Shown here in pieces: positions 1 through 8,936 of a DNA stretch of 64,000 nucleotides; the first letter of the stretch is position 1, and each line of letters opens with the position of its first letter. The stretch comes from Hydrogenophaga sp. IBVHS1 (GTDB taxonomy: Bacteria; Pseudomonadota; Gammaproteobacteria; Burkholderiales; Burkholderiaceae_C): the NCBI RefSeq assembly GCF_002127265.1, contig NZ_NFUU01000001.1:2798040-2862039 (forward strand), given 5' to 3'. A program made the position numbers and the translations under genes. Under the pieces are notes generated by a model that worked only from the letters and a program-made list of their open reading frames with translations, was not told where the DNA came from and did no database searches.

Positions 1-1
1 G

Positions 2-379
2 CGGGTACTGCCCTTGACGGGACCGATTTCACTCATGCTGGCGCTGGCAGCCAGCGGGCTCAACGGACAGCAATTCGCGTTTGTGGGTTACGTCCCCCAG
101 GAAACCGCCGAGCGCGCCAGGCGCCTACGTGACCTGGAGGCGCTGGCACTGAAAACGGGGCAGACGCAGATCCTCATCGAAACGCCGTACCGCAATGTCG
201 CCTTGCTGCGGGCGCTGCTTCAGACGCTGCACCCACACACGCGTCTCGCGGTGAGCGGCGCGCTGACCCTGGATCAACAGGTGAGCCGCAGCGCGCTGGT
301 GAGCGAATGGCGGCAATCGAAGGATTTGCAGAGCGGCCTGCCATTGCAGGCGCCGTGCGTCTTCCTGTTGGGCCGATGA
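2..379 (+). CDS. SAM-dependent methyltransferase, RsmI-like (C-terminal part)
   Basis: The frame enters from the left edge of the window, so only the last 125 codons are present and the start lies outside. The visible part holds GPISLMLALAASGLNGQ followed by FAFVGYVP, the pattern of the C-terminal half of tetrapyrrole-methylase-fold methyltransferases such as RsmI, which methylates the 2'-OH of a cytidine in 16S rRNA. A paralogue of RsmI is equally possible, because the N-terminal SAM-binding loop cannot be seen. The gene converges on galU, with 3 bases between the two stop codons. Confidence 0.75.
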   Translation, partial: RVLPLTGPISLMLALAASGLNGQQFAFVGYVPQETAERARRLRDLEALALKTGQTQILIETPYRNVALLRALLQTLHPHTRLAVSGALTLDQQVSRSALVSEWRQSKDLQSGLPLQAPCVFLLGR

Positions 380-382
380 GCT

Positions 383-1267
383 TCAGCGCATGATGCGCTG
401 AAGGTGCGCACGCACCGAACCACTGAGTTCCGCGTTGGCCAGCGCGAGATCGATCGTGGCTTCCAGGAAGCCTTCCTTGCTGCCGCAGTCGTAGCGCTGG
501 CCGTCGTAGCGGAACGACTGAACCTTCTCAACGCCGATCAGCGCTGCGATGCCATCGGTGAGCTGAATTTCGCCGCCGGCGCCGCGCGGCTGGCGACGGA
601 TGCTTTCGAAAACCGCGGGGGTCAGGATGTAGCGTCCGGCCACTGCGAGCGTGGAGGGAGCCACCTCGGGCGCGGGCTTCTCCACCATGCCGAACACCTC
701 GGCCAGTTGCTGCTGGTTGCCGTGCACGTCCACCACGCCATAGCGCTTGGTCTCGGCCCGCGGCACGTCCTGCACCGCCAGCACGGTACCCGGACTTGAC
801 TCGTAGGCCTGCACCATCTGCTGCAACACCGTAGGGCCACCCTTGGCCTGGTCGCGGCCCATCATCAGGTCGTCGGCCAGCAGCACGGCGAAAGGCTCGT
901 TGCCCACCAGCCTCTCGGCGCACAACACGGCATGACCCAGGCCGAGCGCGCGGGGCTGGCGCACGTAGACGCAGTCCATGTCTGCGGGCTTGATGGAGTG
1001 CACCAGCTCCAGCAAGGCACCCTTGCCAGCGGCCTCAAGTTCGACCTCGAGTTCGTAGGCGGTGTCGAAGTGATCCTCGATCGCGCGTTTGTGACGGCCG
1101 GTAACAAAAATCATCTCGCGAATGCCGGCTGCGTAGGCCTCTTCCACCGCGTACTGCATGAGGGGCTTGTCCACCACCGGCAGCATCTCTTTGGGGATGG
1201 CCTTCGTGGCGGGCAGGAAGCGGGTACCGAGGCCGCCTACGGGAAAAACTGCTTTCCGGATGGTCAT
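383..1267 (-). CDS. galU: UTP-glucose-1-phosphate uridylyltransferase GalU
   Basis: The 294-residue protein has the usual family length. The nucleotide-binding signature [20 protein letters not shown] lies at residues 11-30, the metal-binding ADD at 131-133 and the VEKP sugar-site motif at 195-198. It makes UDP-glucose from UTP and glucose-1-phosphate in the cytoplasm for cell-envelope polysaccharides. It is transcribed away from the mannose-1-phosphate guanylyltransferase and galE genes, with a 156-bp divergent intergenic region between them. The three genes together supply UDP-glucose, GDP-mannose and UDP-galactose. The ATG at 1267 starts directly before the conserved beta strand IRKAVFPV. 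Confidence 0.97.
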   Translation of the reverse strand: MTIRKAVFPVGGLGTRFLPATKAIPKEMLPVVDKPLMQYAVEEAYAAGIREMIFVTGRHKRAIEDHFDTAYELEVELEAAGKGALLELVHSIKPADMDCVYVRQPRALGLGHAVLCAERLVGNEPFAVLLADDLMMGRDQAKGGPTVLQQMVQAYESSPGTVLAVQDVPRAETKRYGVVDVHGNQQQLAEVFGMVEKPAPEVAPSTLAVAGRYILTPAVFESIRRQPRGAGGEIQLTDGIAALIGVEKVQSFRYDGQRYDCGSKEGFLEATIDLALANAELSGSVRAHLQRIMR

Positions 1268-1423
1268 GTAGATTCGCCTTTTCTGCGGGTTCGTGAAGTT
1301 TGGCTCACCATGTTAACGGCGTGTGTTAAGCGCACAGCCTACAGACTACACTGACTCGGGTCGACCGTTGAATACTGCCGCCTGGCAGGCTGGAGTTCGA
1401 CCCAACCGCAACATACAGCGCCC

Positions 1424-2866
1424 ATGAGCATCACCCCCGTCATTCTTTGCGGGGGCTCAGGCACCCGCCTGTGGCCCCTCAGCCGGCAGAGTTTTCCGAA
1501 ACAGTTTGTACCGCTGCTGGGCGACAAAAACCTGCTGCAGCTCACGCTCGAACGCCTGGCCTGGTGCGCGGCGCCGGCCATCTGCGTGGCAAGCGAGGAC
1601 CACCGCTTTCTGGTGGCCGATGCACTGGATTCACAGCATGCCGCCGGGCAGGTGCTGCTGGAACCCGCCGCCCGCAACACCGCCGCTGCCATGGCGCTGG
1701 CCGCGTTGCTCGCTCGGTCGCAGGGCAATGCAGATCCGTTGCTGCTTTTCTGTCCATCCGACCACCACATTCCCGATGCGAGCGCCTTCGCCAGGACCAT
1801 AAAACAAGGCGTGGCAGCGGCCGAGGGCGGTGCCATCGTCACCTTTGGCGTGGTCCCCAGTTTCCCCAGCAGCGCATACGGCTACATCCAGCAAGGCGAC
1901 GACCGCGCGGACGGCAGCCGGAGCGTGGCGCGATTCATCGAGAAGCCCGCGCCTGCTGCTGCTCAGGCTTTGCTGCTGCAAGGCAATGTGCTGTGGAACG
2001 CTGGCATCTTTCTGGTGCGCGCCAGCGTCCTCATCGAAGCGCTGGCAAGGCACGCCCCGGACATCCTTCAGTCCTGCGAAAACGCCATGGCCCAACCCCG
2101 CACCGAAGCGGTGGGCCGCGTGAGTTTTGTGCGGCCCGAGGCGGCGTCTTTCCTGGGCTGCCGCTCGCAGAGCATCGACTACGCTGTGATGGAGCCGCAC
2201 GACAACGTGGCGGTGGTCCCGTTTCAGGGCCAGTGGAGCGACGTCGGAAGCTGGAATGCGGTGGCCGAGCTCAGTACCGCCGACGGCGACGGCAACCGCG
2301 TCACGGGTCACGGACATGCCTTGCAGGCTCGCAACACGTTCATTCACGCCCCAGGGCGCACCGTGGTGGCGCTGGGCACGCAGGACCTGCTCATCATTGA
2401 CACACCCGATGCCCTGCTGGTGGCGCAGCGCGACCACGCAGAACAGGTCAAGGACGTGGTGGCGCACCTGAGCGCGCGCAACATCTCGCAAGCGGCCACA
2501 CACCGCCGCGTTGCCCGGCCGTGGGGCTGGTACGACAGCGTGGACGTGGGCGAGCGTTTCCAGGTCAAGCGGATTGGCGTCAAGCCGGGTGCCTCGCTCA
2601 GCCTGCAGAAGCACCACCACCGGGCCGAGCACTGGATCATCGTCAAAGGCACGGCAGAGGTCACGCGCGGACAGGAGGTCTACCTGCTGTCCGAAAACCA
2701 GTCGACCTACATTCCGATTGGCGAGGTGCACCGTCTGCACAACCCCGGCAAGATGGTGCTGGAGATGATCGAGGTGCAGTCGGGCAGCTACCTGGGCGAG
2801 GACGACATCGTTCGACTGGAAGACATTTACGGCCGGCAGCCGGACGCGGCCAAGACGGACAAGTGA
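1424..2866 (+). CDS. manC: Mannose-1-phosphate guanylyltransferase / mannose-6-phosphate isomerase
   Basis: The 480-residue bifunctional type II enzyme has an N-terminal nucleotidyltransferase domain with CGGSGTRLWPLSR at residues 9-21 and FPKQF at 24-28, and a FIEKP motif near residue 167. The C-terminal cupin (from about residue 345) contains the metal-binding QKHHHRAEHW and EVHRLHN motifs of phosphomannose isomerase. It converts fructose-6-phosphate-derived mannose phosphate to GDP-mannose for exopolysaccharide or LPS. Family members are called ManC, CpsB, AlgA or XanB, and the sequence alone does not pick one. galE follows after 3 bases, so the two are co-transcribed. Confidence 0.95.
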   Translation: MSITPVILCGGSGTRLWPLSRQSFPKQFVPLLGDKNLLQLTLERLAWCAAPAICVASEDHRFLVADALDSQHAAGQVLLEPAARNTAAAMALAALLARSQGNADPLLLFCPSDHHIPDASAFARTIKQGVAAAEGGAIVTFGVVPSFPSSAYGYIQQGDDRADGSRSVARFIEKPAPAAAQALLLQGNVLWNAGIFLVRASVLIEALARHAPDILQSCENAMAQPRTEAVGRVSFVRPEAASFLGCRSQSIDYAVMEPHDNVAVVPFQGQWSDVGSWNAVAELSTADGDGNRVTGHGHALQARNTFIHAPGRTVVALGTQDLLIIDTPDALLVAQRDHAEQVKDVVAHLSARNISQAATHRRVARPWGWYDSVDVGERFQVKRIGVKPGASLSLQKHHHRAEHWIIVKGTAEVTRGQEVYLLSENQSTYIPIGEVHRLHNPGKMVLEMIEVQSGSYLGEDDIVRLEDIYGRQPDAAKTDK

Positions 2867-2869
2867 CCC

Positions 2870-3901
2870 ATGAAAATCCTGCTCACCGGTGGCGCCGGGT
2901 ACATCGGCAGCCACACCGTAGTTGCATTGGTCGAAGCGGGCTTCGAACCCGTGGTGGTGGACAACTTCGCCAACAGCCACCCGGTGGTGCTCGATCGGCT
3001 GGCTAGCATCGCGGGCCAGACGGTGCCGCTGGAGCGCGGGGATGTGCTCGACACCCCTTGGCTGCAAGGCGTTCTGCAACGGCACAAACCGGCCGGTGTG
3101 GTGCACTTCGCGGGCGACAAGGCGGTGGGCGAAAGCGTGGCCCAGCCGCTGAAGTACTTTCACAACAACATCGGCGGTGCGGTCAGTCTGCTGCGCGCGA
3201 TGGAGGCGGTGCGCGCTGAAGACCCCGAGGCAACGCCTGCACTGGTGTTTTCAAGCAGTGCCACGGTGTATGGGGAGCCGGCCCGCATGCCCATCACCGA
3301 GGACTTTCCGCGCGGCCACACCAACCCCTATGGTCACAGCAAACTCGTGATCGAAGACATGCTTTACGCCCTGAACGCGGCGCGTCCTTCGTGGCGCGTG
3401 GGGGTGTTGCGGTACTTCAACCCCGTGGGCGCCCATCCCAGCGGGCTCATCGGCGAAGACCCGACCGGCATCCCCAACAACCTCATGCCGTATGTGGCCC
3501 AGGTGGCGGTGGGCCAGCGCGAACACCTCAATGTGTTCGGCAACGATTACCCCACGCCGGATGGCACCGGCGTGCGCGACTACATCCATGTGCAGGACCT
3601 GGCCGCCGGGCACGTGGCCGCCATCAAGGCCTTGCTGGGAGGCGGCGAGAGTTTCACGGTGAACCTGGGTACCGGGCGCGGGCACAGTGTTCTGGAAGTG
3701 TTGCGTGCGTTCGAGAAAGCCAGCGGACGCGCCGTGCCCTACCGGATTGCGCCCCGCCGCCCCGGCGATGTGGCGCAGTGCTGGGCTGACGCCGGCCTCG
3801 CCTTGCGCCTGCTCGGCTGGCGTGCCAGACATACGCTCGACGAGATGTGCGTCGACACCTGGCGCTGGCAGAGCGGCAACCCCACCGGCTACCGCATCTA
3901 G
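2870..3901 (+). CDS. galE: UDP-glucose 4-epimerase GalE
   Basis: This 343-residue short-chain dehydrogenase/reductase has the NAD-binding GGAGYIG at residues 7-13, the catalytic serine region SSSATVYG at 128-135 and the catalytic pair Tyr154/Lys158 in NPYGHSK. It interconverts UDP-glucose and UDP-galactose. It starts 3 bases after the manC stop and is the distal gene of that pair. The C-terminal NLGTGRGHSVLEV and the end motif WQSGNPTGY are typical of full-length GalE. It converges on the SppA-type peptidase gene with only 7 bases between. Confidence 0.97.
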   Translation: MKILLTGGAGYIGSHTVVALVEAGFEPVVVDNFANSHPVVLDRLASIAGQTVPLERGDVLDTPWLQGVLQRHKPAGVVHFAGDKAVGESVAQPLKYFHNNIGGAVSLLRAMEAVRAEDPEATPALVFSSSATVYGEPARMPITEDFPRGHTNPYGHSKLVIEDMLYALNAARPSWRVGVLRYFNPVGAHPSGLIGEDPTGIPNNLMPYVAQVAVGQREHLNVFGNDYPTPDGTGVRDYIHVQDLAAGHVAAIKALLGGGESFTVNLGTGRGHSVLEVLRAFEKASGRAVPYRIAPRRPGDVAQCWADAGLALRLLGWRARHTLDEMCVDTWRWQSGNPTGYRI

Positions 3902-3908
3902 AAGCACC

Positions 3909-4880
3909 TTACTTCAGCTGGACACCGGCTGCGCGCGCGGCCATGAACACGCCTTCGCCGACGCTGGCGCCAAAGCGCTTGGCCAGGCGCAGGCCCACGT
4001 TTTCACGCTGGGTGTAGTCCACGATTTCTTCGGCCTTGACGACCTCGCGCGCCACGAAGTCGAGGCTTCCCAAGCCGTCCGCCAGGCCTTCATTCACCGC
4101 CTGCTGGCCGCTCCACACGAGGCCGCTGAAGGTGTTGGCATTTTCCTTCAGGCGGGGTCCACGGCCCTTTTTCACCACTTCGATGAACTGGGCGTGGATC
4201 TCGTCCAGCATGCGCTGGATGTAAGCACGTTGCGCCTCGTCCTGCGGGCTGAAAGGATCGAGCAGGGCTTTGTTGGCGCCGGCGGTCATGAGGCGACGCT
4301 CGACGCCCAGCTTTTCCATGAGACCCGTAAAGCCGAAACCGTCCATGAGCACGCCAATGCTGCCCACCAGGCTGGCCTTGTCGACATAGATGTCGTCGGC
4401 GGCGGCGGCAATGTAGTAAGCGGCCGAGGCACAGGTTTCCTCCACCACGGCATACACTTTTTTCTTGTGCAGACCCTTCAGGCGGTTCAACTCGTCGTTG
4501 ATGATGCCGGCCTGCACCGGGCTGCCGCCAGGCGAGTTGATCAACAACACCACCGCCTGCGCGCCCTCATCCTCGAAGGCCGAACGCAGGGCTGGAATCA
4601 CGTTTTCCGCGCTGGCCTCGGCACCCGCGCCAATCTCGCCCTTGATCTCCACCACGGCGGTGTGGGGCGTGCTCACCGAAGTGCTGCTCGCGTTGGCGCT
4701 GTAGATCATCCAGACCACGGCGCCAAACAACACCAGCCAGAGCAGACGGAAGAATATCTTCCAGCGCCGCGTGGCCTGTTGTTCCCGGATGGTGGCCAAC
4801 ACGAGTTTCTCGATCGTCTCGCGTTCCCAGCCACCGCCGGCCGGACGGCTCGCGCCCTGGTTCATGGGGTCTTCATTCAT
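3909..4880 (-). CDS. sppA: S49 family signal peptide peptidase (SppA-type, single domain)
   Basis: The 323-residue protein has one membrane segment at about residues 41-62, after a cytoplasmic arm, and then a periplasmic Clp-like protease domain. The INSPGGS motif lies at 114-120. The probable nucleophile is Ser152 in ETCASAAYYI, and the probable general base is Lys203 in GANKALLDPF; the 51-residue spacing matches the Ser/Lys dyad of Bacillus SppA. It degrades remnant signal peptides or misfolded membrane proteins. The short Rieske gene and a HAD phosphatase gene lie immediately upstream on the same strand with small gaps, suggesting one transcript. An in-frame ATG also occurs five codons downstream. 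Confidence 0.93.
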   Translation of the reverse strand: MNEDPMNQGASRPAGGGWERETIEKLVLATIREQQATRRWKIFFRLLWLVLFGAVVWMIYSANASSTSVSTPHTAVVEIKGEIGAGAEASAENVIPALRSAFEDEGAQAVVLLINSPGGSPVQAGIINDELNRLKGLHKKKVYAVVEETCASAAYYIAAAADDIYVDKASLVGSIGVLMDGFGFTGLMEKLGVERRLMTAGANKALLDPFSPQDEAQRAYIQRMLDEIHAQFIEVVKKGRGPRLKENANTFSGLVWSGQQAVNEGLADGLGSLDFVAREVVKAEEIVDYTQRENVGLRLAKRFGASVGEGVFMAARAAGVQLK

Positions 4881-4892
4881 GGTCGGTCGCTC

Positions 4893-5270
4893 TCAGAATT
4901 CAAGGGGTTTGAGGTGGTATTGTGACCGCCAGTGGACCACGCCATCGTGCTCCACCAGCTCTATCTTGAACAGGCCTCCGCGGCAGGGTCCCCCCTGGCA
5001 CTCGCCGGTATCGGGCTGGTAGACCGCGCCGTGCGTGGCGCACAGCAGCCAGCGGCCGGTGTCATCGAAAAACCGGTCGGGTTGCCAGTCCATTTCCATG
5101 GCGACGTGCGAACACCGGTTGAGGTAGGCGTGGGCCTGGCCTTCAAAACGCACGGCAAACGCTCGGCACGTCTGGCCGGCGTAGTTCACGTCGAACGACA
5201 CCGCGCGCCCGCCCTCGACCAGATCGTGGCTGTTGCACAGCGGGTGGATCGGATCTTGATCGGCGGCCAT
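4893..5270 (-). CDS. Small Rieske [2Fe-2S] protein
   Basis: The 125-residue protein is essentially one Rieske domain. The cluster ligands are Cys53/His55 in RCSHVAMEMDW and Cys77/His80 in LLCATHGAVY. A GPC tail motif follows at about residue 94. Such stand-alone proteins serve as ferredoxin-like electron carriers or assembly partners, but the physiological partner cannot be read from the sequence. The chosen ATG is 7 bases after the stop of the HAD gene. A GTG seven codons upstream would overlap that gene by 14 bases and is less likely. It sits in the sppA-Rieske-HAD gene set. Confidence 0.88.
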   Translation of the reverse strand: MAADQDPIHPLCNSHDLVEGGRAVSFDVNYAGQTCRAFAVRFEGQAHAYLNRCSHVAMEMDWQPDRFFDDTGRWLLCATHGAVYQPDTGECQGGPCRGGLFKIELVEHDGVVHWRSQYHLKPLEF

Positions 5271-5277
5271 GGCGATC

Positions 5278-5937
5278 TCAGGCGTTGGCACCCAGCCAGT
5301 CGTGCAGCTCGCGCACGGAATGCGCCACGTGCAAAGGCTTCAAAGCGTCAAAGGCGGCGGGCTCGTGCGCGCCGTAGCTCACACCCAGGCTGGCGCAGCC
5401 GGCGTTCAGCGCCATCTGCAGGTCGTGCGTGGTGTCACCGATCATCAGCGTGCGTTCGGGCTTCACGCCGAATTCGCGCATGAGCTCGTGCAACATGCGT
5501 GGATGTGGCTTGCCGGCGGTCTCGTCGGCCGTGCGTGAACCATCGAACACACCATGCAGTTCCTGCGTGTGCAAGACTTCGTCCAGCCCCGCGCGATTCT
5601 TGCCGGTGGCCACCGCCAGCAAATGTTGCCGCCCTTTGAGCTCGGAGAGCAGCGGCAACACACCCGCGAACAGGCTGAGGTCGTTCTGATGCGCCATGTA
5701 GTGAAAGCGGAAACGTTCGCCCAGCCGGGCGTATTGCTCGCGCGGCACATCGGGGGCGGCATGGGCCAGCGCCTGCATCAGACCCATGCCGATGACGTAG
5801 CTGGCGGCCTCCTGGGTTGGCGGTGTATAGCCGAGGTCGGTCACCGCGCTCTGTATGCAGCGCGCGATGACGGCGGTGGAATCGAACAGGGTGCCGTCCC
5901 AGTCGAAGGCAATGAGGTCGAATTGGCGGGGGCGCAT
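5278..5937 (-). CDS. HAD-superfamily hydrolase, phosphoglycolate-phosphatase-like
   Basis: The 219-residue protein begins with the HAD motif I FDWDGTLFDS at residues 11-20, where Asp12 and Asp14 are the nucleophile and acid. Motif III is the Lys in GKPHPRML, and motif IV is MIGDTTHDLQMA. The cap inserted after motif I and the overall size fit subfamily IA phosphatases such as Gph (phosphoglycolate) and the pyrophosphatase PpaX. The exact substrate is unknown. It lies upstream of the Rieske and SppA genes on the same strand, and 4 bases downstream of the end of the fghA gene. Confidence 0.9.
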   Translation of the reverse strand: MRPRQFDLIAFDWDGTLFDSTAVIARCIQSAVTDLGYTPPTQEAASYVIGMGLMQALAHAAPDVPREQYARLGERFRFHYMAHQNDLSLFAGVLPLLSELKGRQHLLAVATGKNRAGLDEVLHTQELHGVFDGSRTADETAGKPHPRMLHELMREFGVKPERTLMIGDTTHDLQMALNAGCASLGVSYGAHEPAAFDALKPLHVAHSVRELHDWLGANA

Positions 5938-5941
5938 GGTG

Positions 5942-6784
5942 TCAAAGCGTCTGCGCGTGGTGGCGCAGGTGGTCCTCGATGAAGCTGGCGATGAACCAGT
6001 AACCGTGATCGTAGCCGTCGTGGCGTCGCAACGTGAGCGGTTGCCCGGCCTGCACGCAGGCGGCCTCGAAAAGATGAGGATGCAATTGCTCGGCGAGGAA
6101 TTTGTCGGCCATGCCCTGGTCGATCAGCAGGGGCGGTGCCTTGTGACCCGCGGACACCAGTGCGGTGGCGTCGTGCGCATCCCAGGCGCGGCGGTCCGCA
6201 CCGAGATAACCCGTGAATGCTTTTTCACCCCACGGGCACCGACTCGGCGCGGCAATCGGCGCGAGTGCCGAGACGCTGCGGTACAGCCCGGGGTGGCGCA
6301 GCGCCAGCGTGAGCGCGCCGTGGCCGCCCATCGAATGGCCCAACACGCCGACCCGGCCTGCATGGGCAGGGAAATGGCTCGGTATCAGCGCATGCAGCTC
6401 CTGGGTGATCCAGCTTTCCATGCGGAAATGCCGGGACCAGGGTGCCTCGGTGGCATCGAGATAGAACCCTGCGCCATGGCCAAAATCCCAGGCGGCGCTC
6501 GCGCCGTCAATGCCTGTGTCGCGCGGGCTGGTGTCGGGCGTGACCAGCATCAAGCCCAGTTCGGCCGCTACACGCTGGGCACCGGCTTTGATGGCGAATG
6601 TTTCCTCGTTGCAGGTCAGGCCGGCAAGAAAGAACAGCACCGGCACCGGGCCCTTCTCAGCCTGCGGCGGCACAAAAACGCCGAACTTCATCGGCAGGCC
6701 AATCGAGCTTGAGGCGTGCTGGTAGAAGCCCTGAACGCCGCCAAAACAGCGATGGGTGGACAAGGTCGTGATTTCAGTGTTCAT
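5942..6784 (-). CDS. fghA: S-formylglutathione hydrolase
   Basis: The 280-residue esterase-D-type hydrolase has the nucleophile Ser151 in GHSMGGHGAL, an early LAGLTCNEETF segment and the end motif DHLRHHA. It hydrolyses S-formylglutathione to formate and glutathione, the second step of glutathione-dependent formaldehyde oxidation. The frmA dehydrogenase is encoded two genes upstream on the same strand with 8-9 base gaps, so the three genes (frmA, an alpha/beta hydrolase, fghA) form an operon. The ATG at 6784 is 9 bases from the preceding stop. Confidence 0.95.
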   Translation of the reverse strand: MNTEITTLSTHRCFGGVQGFYQHASSSIGLPMKFGVFVPPQAEKGPVPVLFFLAGLTCNEETFAIKAGAQRVAAELGLMLVTPDTSPRDTGIDGASAAWDFGHGAGFYLDATEAPWSRHFRMESWITQELHALIPSHFPAHAGRVGVLGHSMGGHGALTLALRHPGLYRSVSALAPIAAPSRCPWGEKAFTGYLGADRRAWDAHDATALVSAGHKAPPLLIDQGMADKFLAEQLHPHLFEAACVQAGQPLTLRRHDGYDHGYWFIASFIEDHLRHHAQTL

Positions 6785-6793
6785 GTCATGGAC

Positions 6794-7696
6794 TCAATGG
6801 CGCACGAGTTCCAGCACCGCGTTGGCAAAGGTCTGCGGCGCTTCCTGGGGCAGGTTGTGTCCTGCCCCAGGCACCAGGCGGTGCGAGCGCGGGCCGGTGA
6901 ACTGCGCAGCGTGGGCGCTGGCCTCCGCAGGCGGACGCACGCCGTCATCGATGCCGTCGAAAGTGATGGAAGGAACTGCGATGCGTGGCTGCGCAGCGAG
7001 GCGCTTTTCAATCTCGGCATAAGCCGGGTCGCCCGGGACGAGGCCGAATCGGTGCCGGTAGGAATGGATCACCACGTCCACAAAGTCCGGGTTATCGAAC
7101 GCTTGAGCGCTCCGCTCGAAGGTGGCGTCGTCAAACCGCCAGGTGGGCGACCATTGCTTCCAGAGAAGGCGGCAAACATCGCGGCGGTCGCGGGTGAGCG
7201 CGGCGCGCCCGCGCTCGCTGTGAAAGAAGTACTGGTACCAGAGCATGTGCTCGCGATCGGCCGCCTCGGGCTCCAGCGCGCGCGCGATGTTCTGGATGTT
7301 GTAGCTGTTCAGTGACACGAGCCCCTTGCAACGCTGCGGCCAGAGCGCGGCGACCACGCAAGCGGCGCGCCCACCCCAGTCGTAACCCGCCAGCACAGCC
7401 TGGGGAATGGAAAGTTCATCGAGCAAGGCCAACAGATCGGCGCCCAGCGCTGCCTGCTCGCCGGAGCGCGGGGTTGCCGAGCTCAGGAAGCGCGTCTGGC
7501 CGTAGCCGCGAAGGTAAGGCACGACCACGCGGCAACCCTGCGCGGCCAGCTGCGGCCAGACCTCGGCGTAGGCGTGGATGTCGTAGGGAAATCCGTGGAG
7601 CAGCACCACGGGCGAACCATCTGCCGGGCCCGCTTCCACGAACGCCACGTCGAGCACACCCGCGTGGACGCGATGGAGCGTGAGTGCCTCGCTCAT
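6794..7696 (-). CDS. Alpha/beta hydrolase with aspartate nucleophile (epoxide hydrolase/dehalogenase-like)
   Basis: The 300-residue protein has the oxyanion motif LLHGFPYD at residues 32-39. At the nucleophile elbow it has GYDWGGRA, placing Asp106 where most esterases have Ser. Asp nucleophiles are typical of soluble epoxide hydrolases and haloalkane dehalogenases. The catalytic histidine is probably in the C-terminal GAGHNLPQE. The start at 7696 (MSEALTLHRV) was chosen because the frame upstream only shadows frmA. It lies between frmA and fghA with 8-9 base spacers, so it is probably co-expressed with formaldehyde detoxification, but its substrate is unknown. Confidence 0.9.
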   Translation of the reverse strand: MSEALTLHRVHAGVLDVAFVEAGPADGSPVVLLHGFPYDIHAYAEVWPQLAAQGCRVVVPYLRGYGQTRFLSSATPRSGEQAALGADLLALLDELSIPQAVLAGYDWGGRAACVVAALWPQRCKGLVSLNSYNIQNIARALEPEAADREHMLWYQYFFHSERGRAALTRDRRDVCRLLWKQWSPTWRFDDATFERSAQAFDNPDFVDVVIHSYRHRFGLVPGDPAYAEIEKRLAAQPRIAVPSITFDGIDDGVRPPAEASAHAAQFTGPRSHRLVPGAGHNLPQEAPQTFANAVLELVRH

Positions 7697-7704
7697 GAAG
7701 GAAA

Positions 7705-8811
7705 TCAGAACAGCACGACGCCGCGGATCGATTCGCCGCGCTTCATCAGATCGAATCCCTTGTTGATGTCGGCCAGCGGCATGGTGTGGGTGATCAGGTC
7801 GTCGATGTTGATCTTGCCTTCCATGTACCAGTCGACGATCTTCGGCACATCGGTGCGGCCGCGTGCGCCGCCGAAAGCAGAGCCTTCCCACTTGCGGCCG
7901 GTCACCAGCTGAAACGGGCGTGTGCTGATCTCGGCGCCGGCTTCGGCCACGCCGATGATGATGCTGCGACCCCAGCCCTTGTGCGTGCACTCCAGCGCCT
8001 GGCGCATCACCTGCGTGTTGCCAATGCACTCAAAGCTGTAGTCGGCCCCGCCGTCGGTGAGCTGCACGATGGCGTCCACCACGTTCTCCACTTCCTTCGG
8101 ATTGATGAAGTGCGTCATGCCGAACTTGCGCGCCATCTCCTGCCGGGCGGGGTTGATGTCCACTCCGATGATCTTGTCGGCGCCCACCATCTTTGCGCCC
8201 TGAATCACGTTCAGGCCAATGCCACCCAGGCCGAACACCACCACGTTGGCGCCCGCCTCCACCTTGGCGGTGAAGATCACCGCGCCGATGCCGGTGGTGA
8301 CGCCGCAGCCGATGTAGCAGACCTTGTCGAAAGGCGCGTCCTCGCGGATCTTGGCCAGCGAAATCTCCGGCGCCACGGTGTAGTTGCTGAAGGTGCTGGT
8401 GCCCATGTAGTGAAAGATGGGCTTGCCGTCGATGCTGAAGCGGCTGGTGGCATCGGGCATCAGGCCTTTGCCCTGTGTGCCGCGAATGAGCTGGCACAGG
8501 TTCGTCTTGCGACTCAGGCAGAACTTGCACTGTCGGCACTCGGGCGTGTAGAGCGGTATGACGTGATCACCCTTTTTCAGCGTGGTCACACCCGGCCCCA
8601 CATCCACCACGATGCCCGCACCTTCGTGGCCCAGGATGGCCGGGAAAATGCCTTCTGGGTCGGCGCCCGAAAGCGTGTAGTAGTCGGTGTGGCAGATGCC
8701 AGTGGCTTTGATCTCCACCAGCACTTCGCCGAGTTTCGGGCCCTGCAGGTCCACGGTCTCGATGGTGAGTGGCTGGCCTGCTTTCCAGGCGACGGCGGCT
8801 TGCGTTTTCAT
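7705..8811 (-). CDS. frmA: S-(hydroxymethyl)glutathione dehydrogenase / class III alcohol dehydrogenase
   Basis: The 368-residue zinc-dependent medium-chain dehydrogenase has the catalytic zinc region [12 protein letters not shown] and GHEGAG, the structural zinc loop [15 protein letters not shown] and an NAD-binding [14 protein letters not shown]. These are hallmarks of class III ADH, which oxidises the spontaneous adduct of formaldehyde and glutathione. The start MKTQAAVAW at 8811 was preferred over a longer in-frame extension because the family begins there. It is the first gene of an operon with the alpha/beta hydrolase and fghA. No FrmR-type regulator is visible next to it. Confidence 0.96.
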   Translation of the reverse strand: MKTQAAVAWKAGQPLTIETVDLQGPKLGEVLVEIKATGICHTDYYTLSGADPEGIFPAILGHEGAGIVVDVGPGVTTLKKGDHVIPLYTPECRQCKFCLSRKTNLCQLIRGTQGKGLMPDATSRFSIDGKPIFHYMGTSTFSNYTVAPEISLAKIREDAPFDKVCYIGCGVTTGIGAVIFTAKVEAGANVVVFGLGGIGLNVIQGAKMVGADKIIGVDINPARQEMARKFGMTHFINPKEVENVVDAIVQLTDGGADYSFECIGNTQVMRQALECTHKGWGRSIIIGVAEAGAEISTRPFQLVTGRKWEGSAFGGARGRTDVPKIVDWYMEGKINIDDLITHTMPLADINKGFDLMKRGESIRGVVLF

Positions 8812-8936
8812 GGTGTTTTCGGAGGTGGATGAAATCGTGTGGGAGGTTACCGCAGAATGCCTCAGGTCGCCCTGGCGCTGCGGGATACCATGCACGCCAT
8901 CTCCTCAACCAACCGGGCAACTTGCCCCAGGCATTC

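Noticed and set aside
5271..5291. A longer start (GTG) for the small Rieske protein
   Set aside because: It would overlap the HAD gene, and the ATG at 5,270 is closer to the usual spacing. The seven extra residues have no family support.
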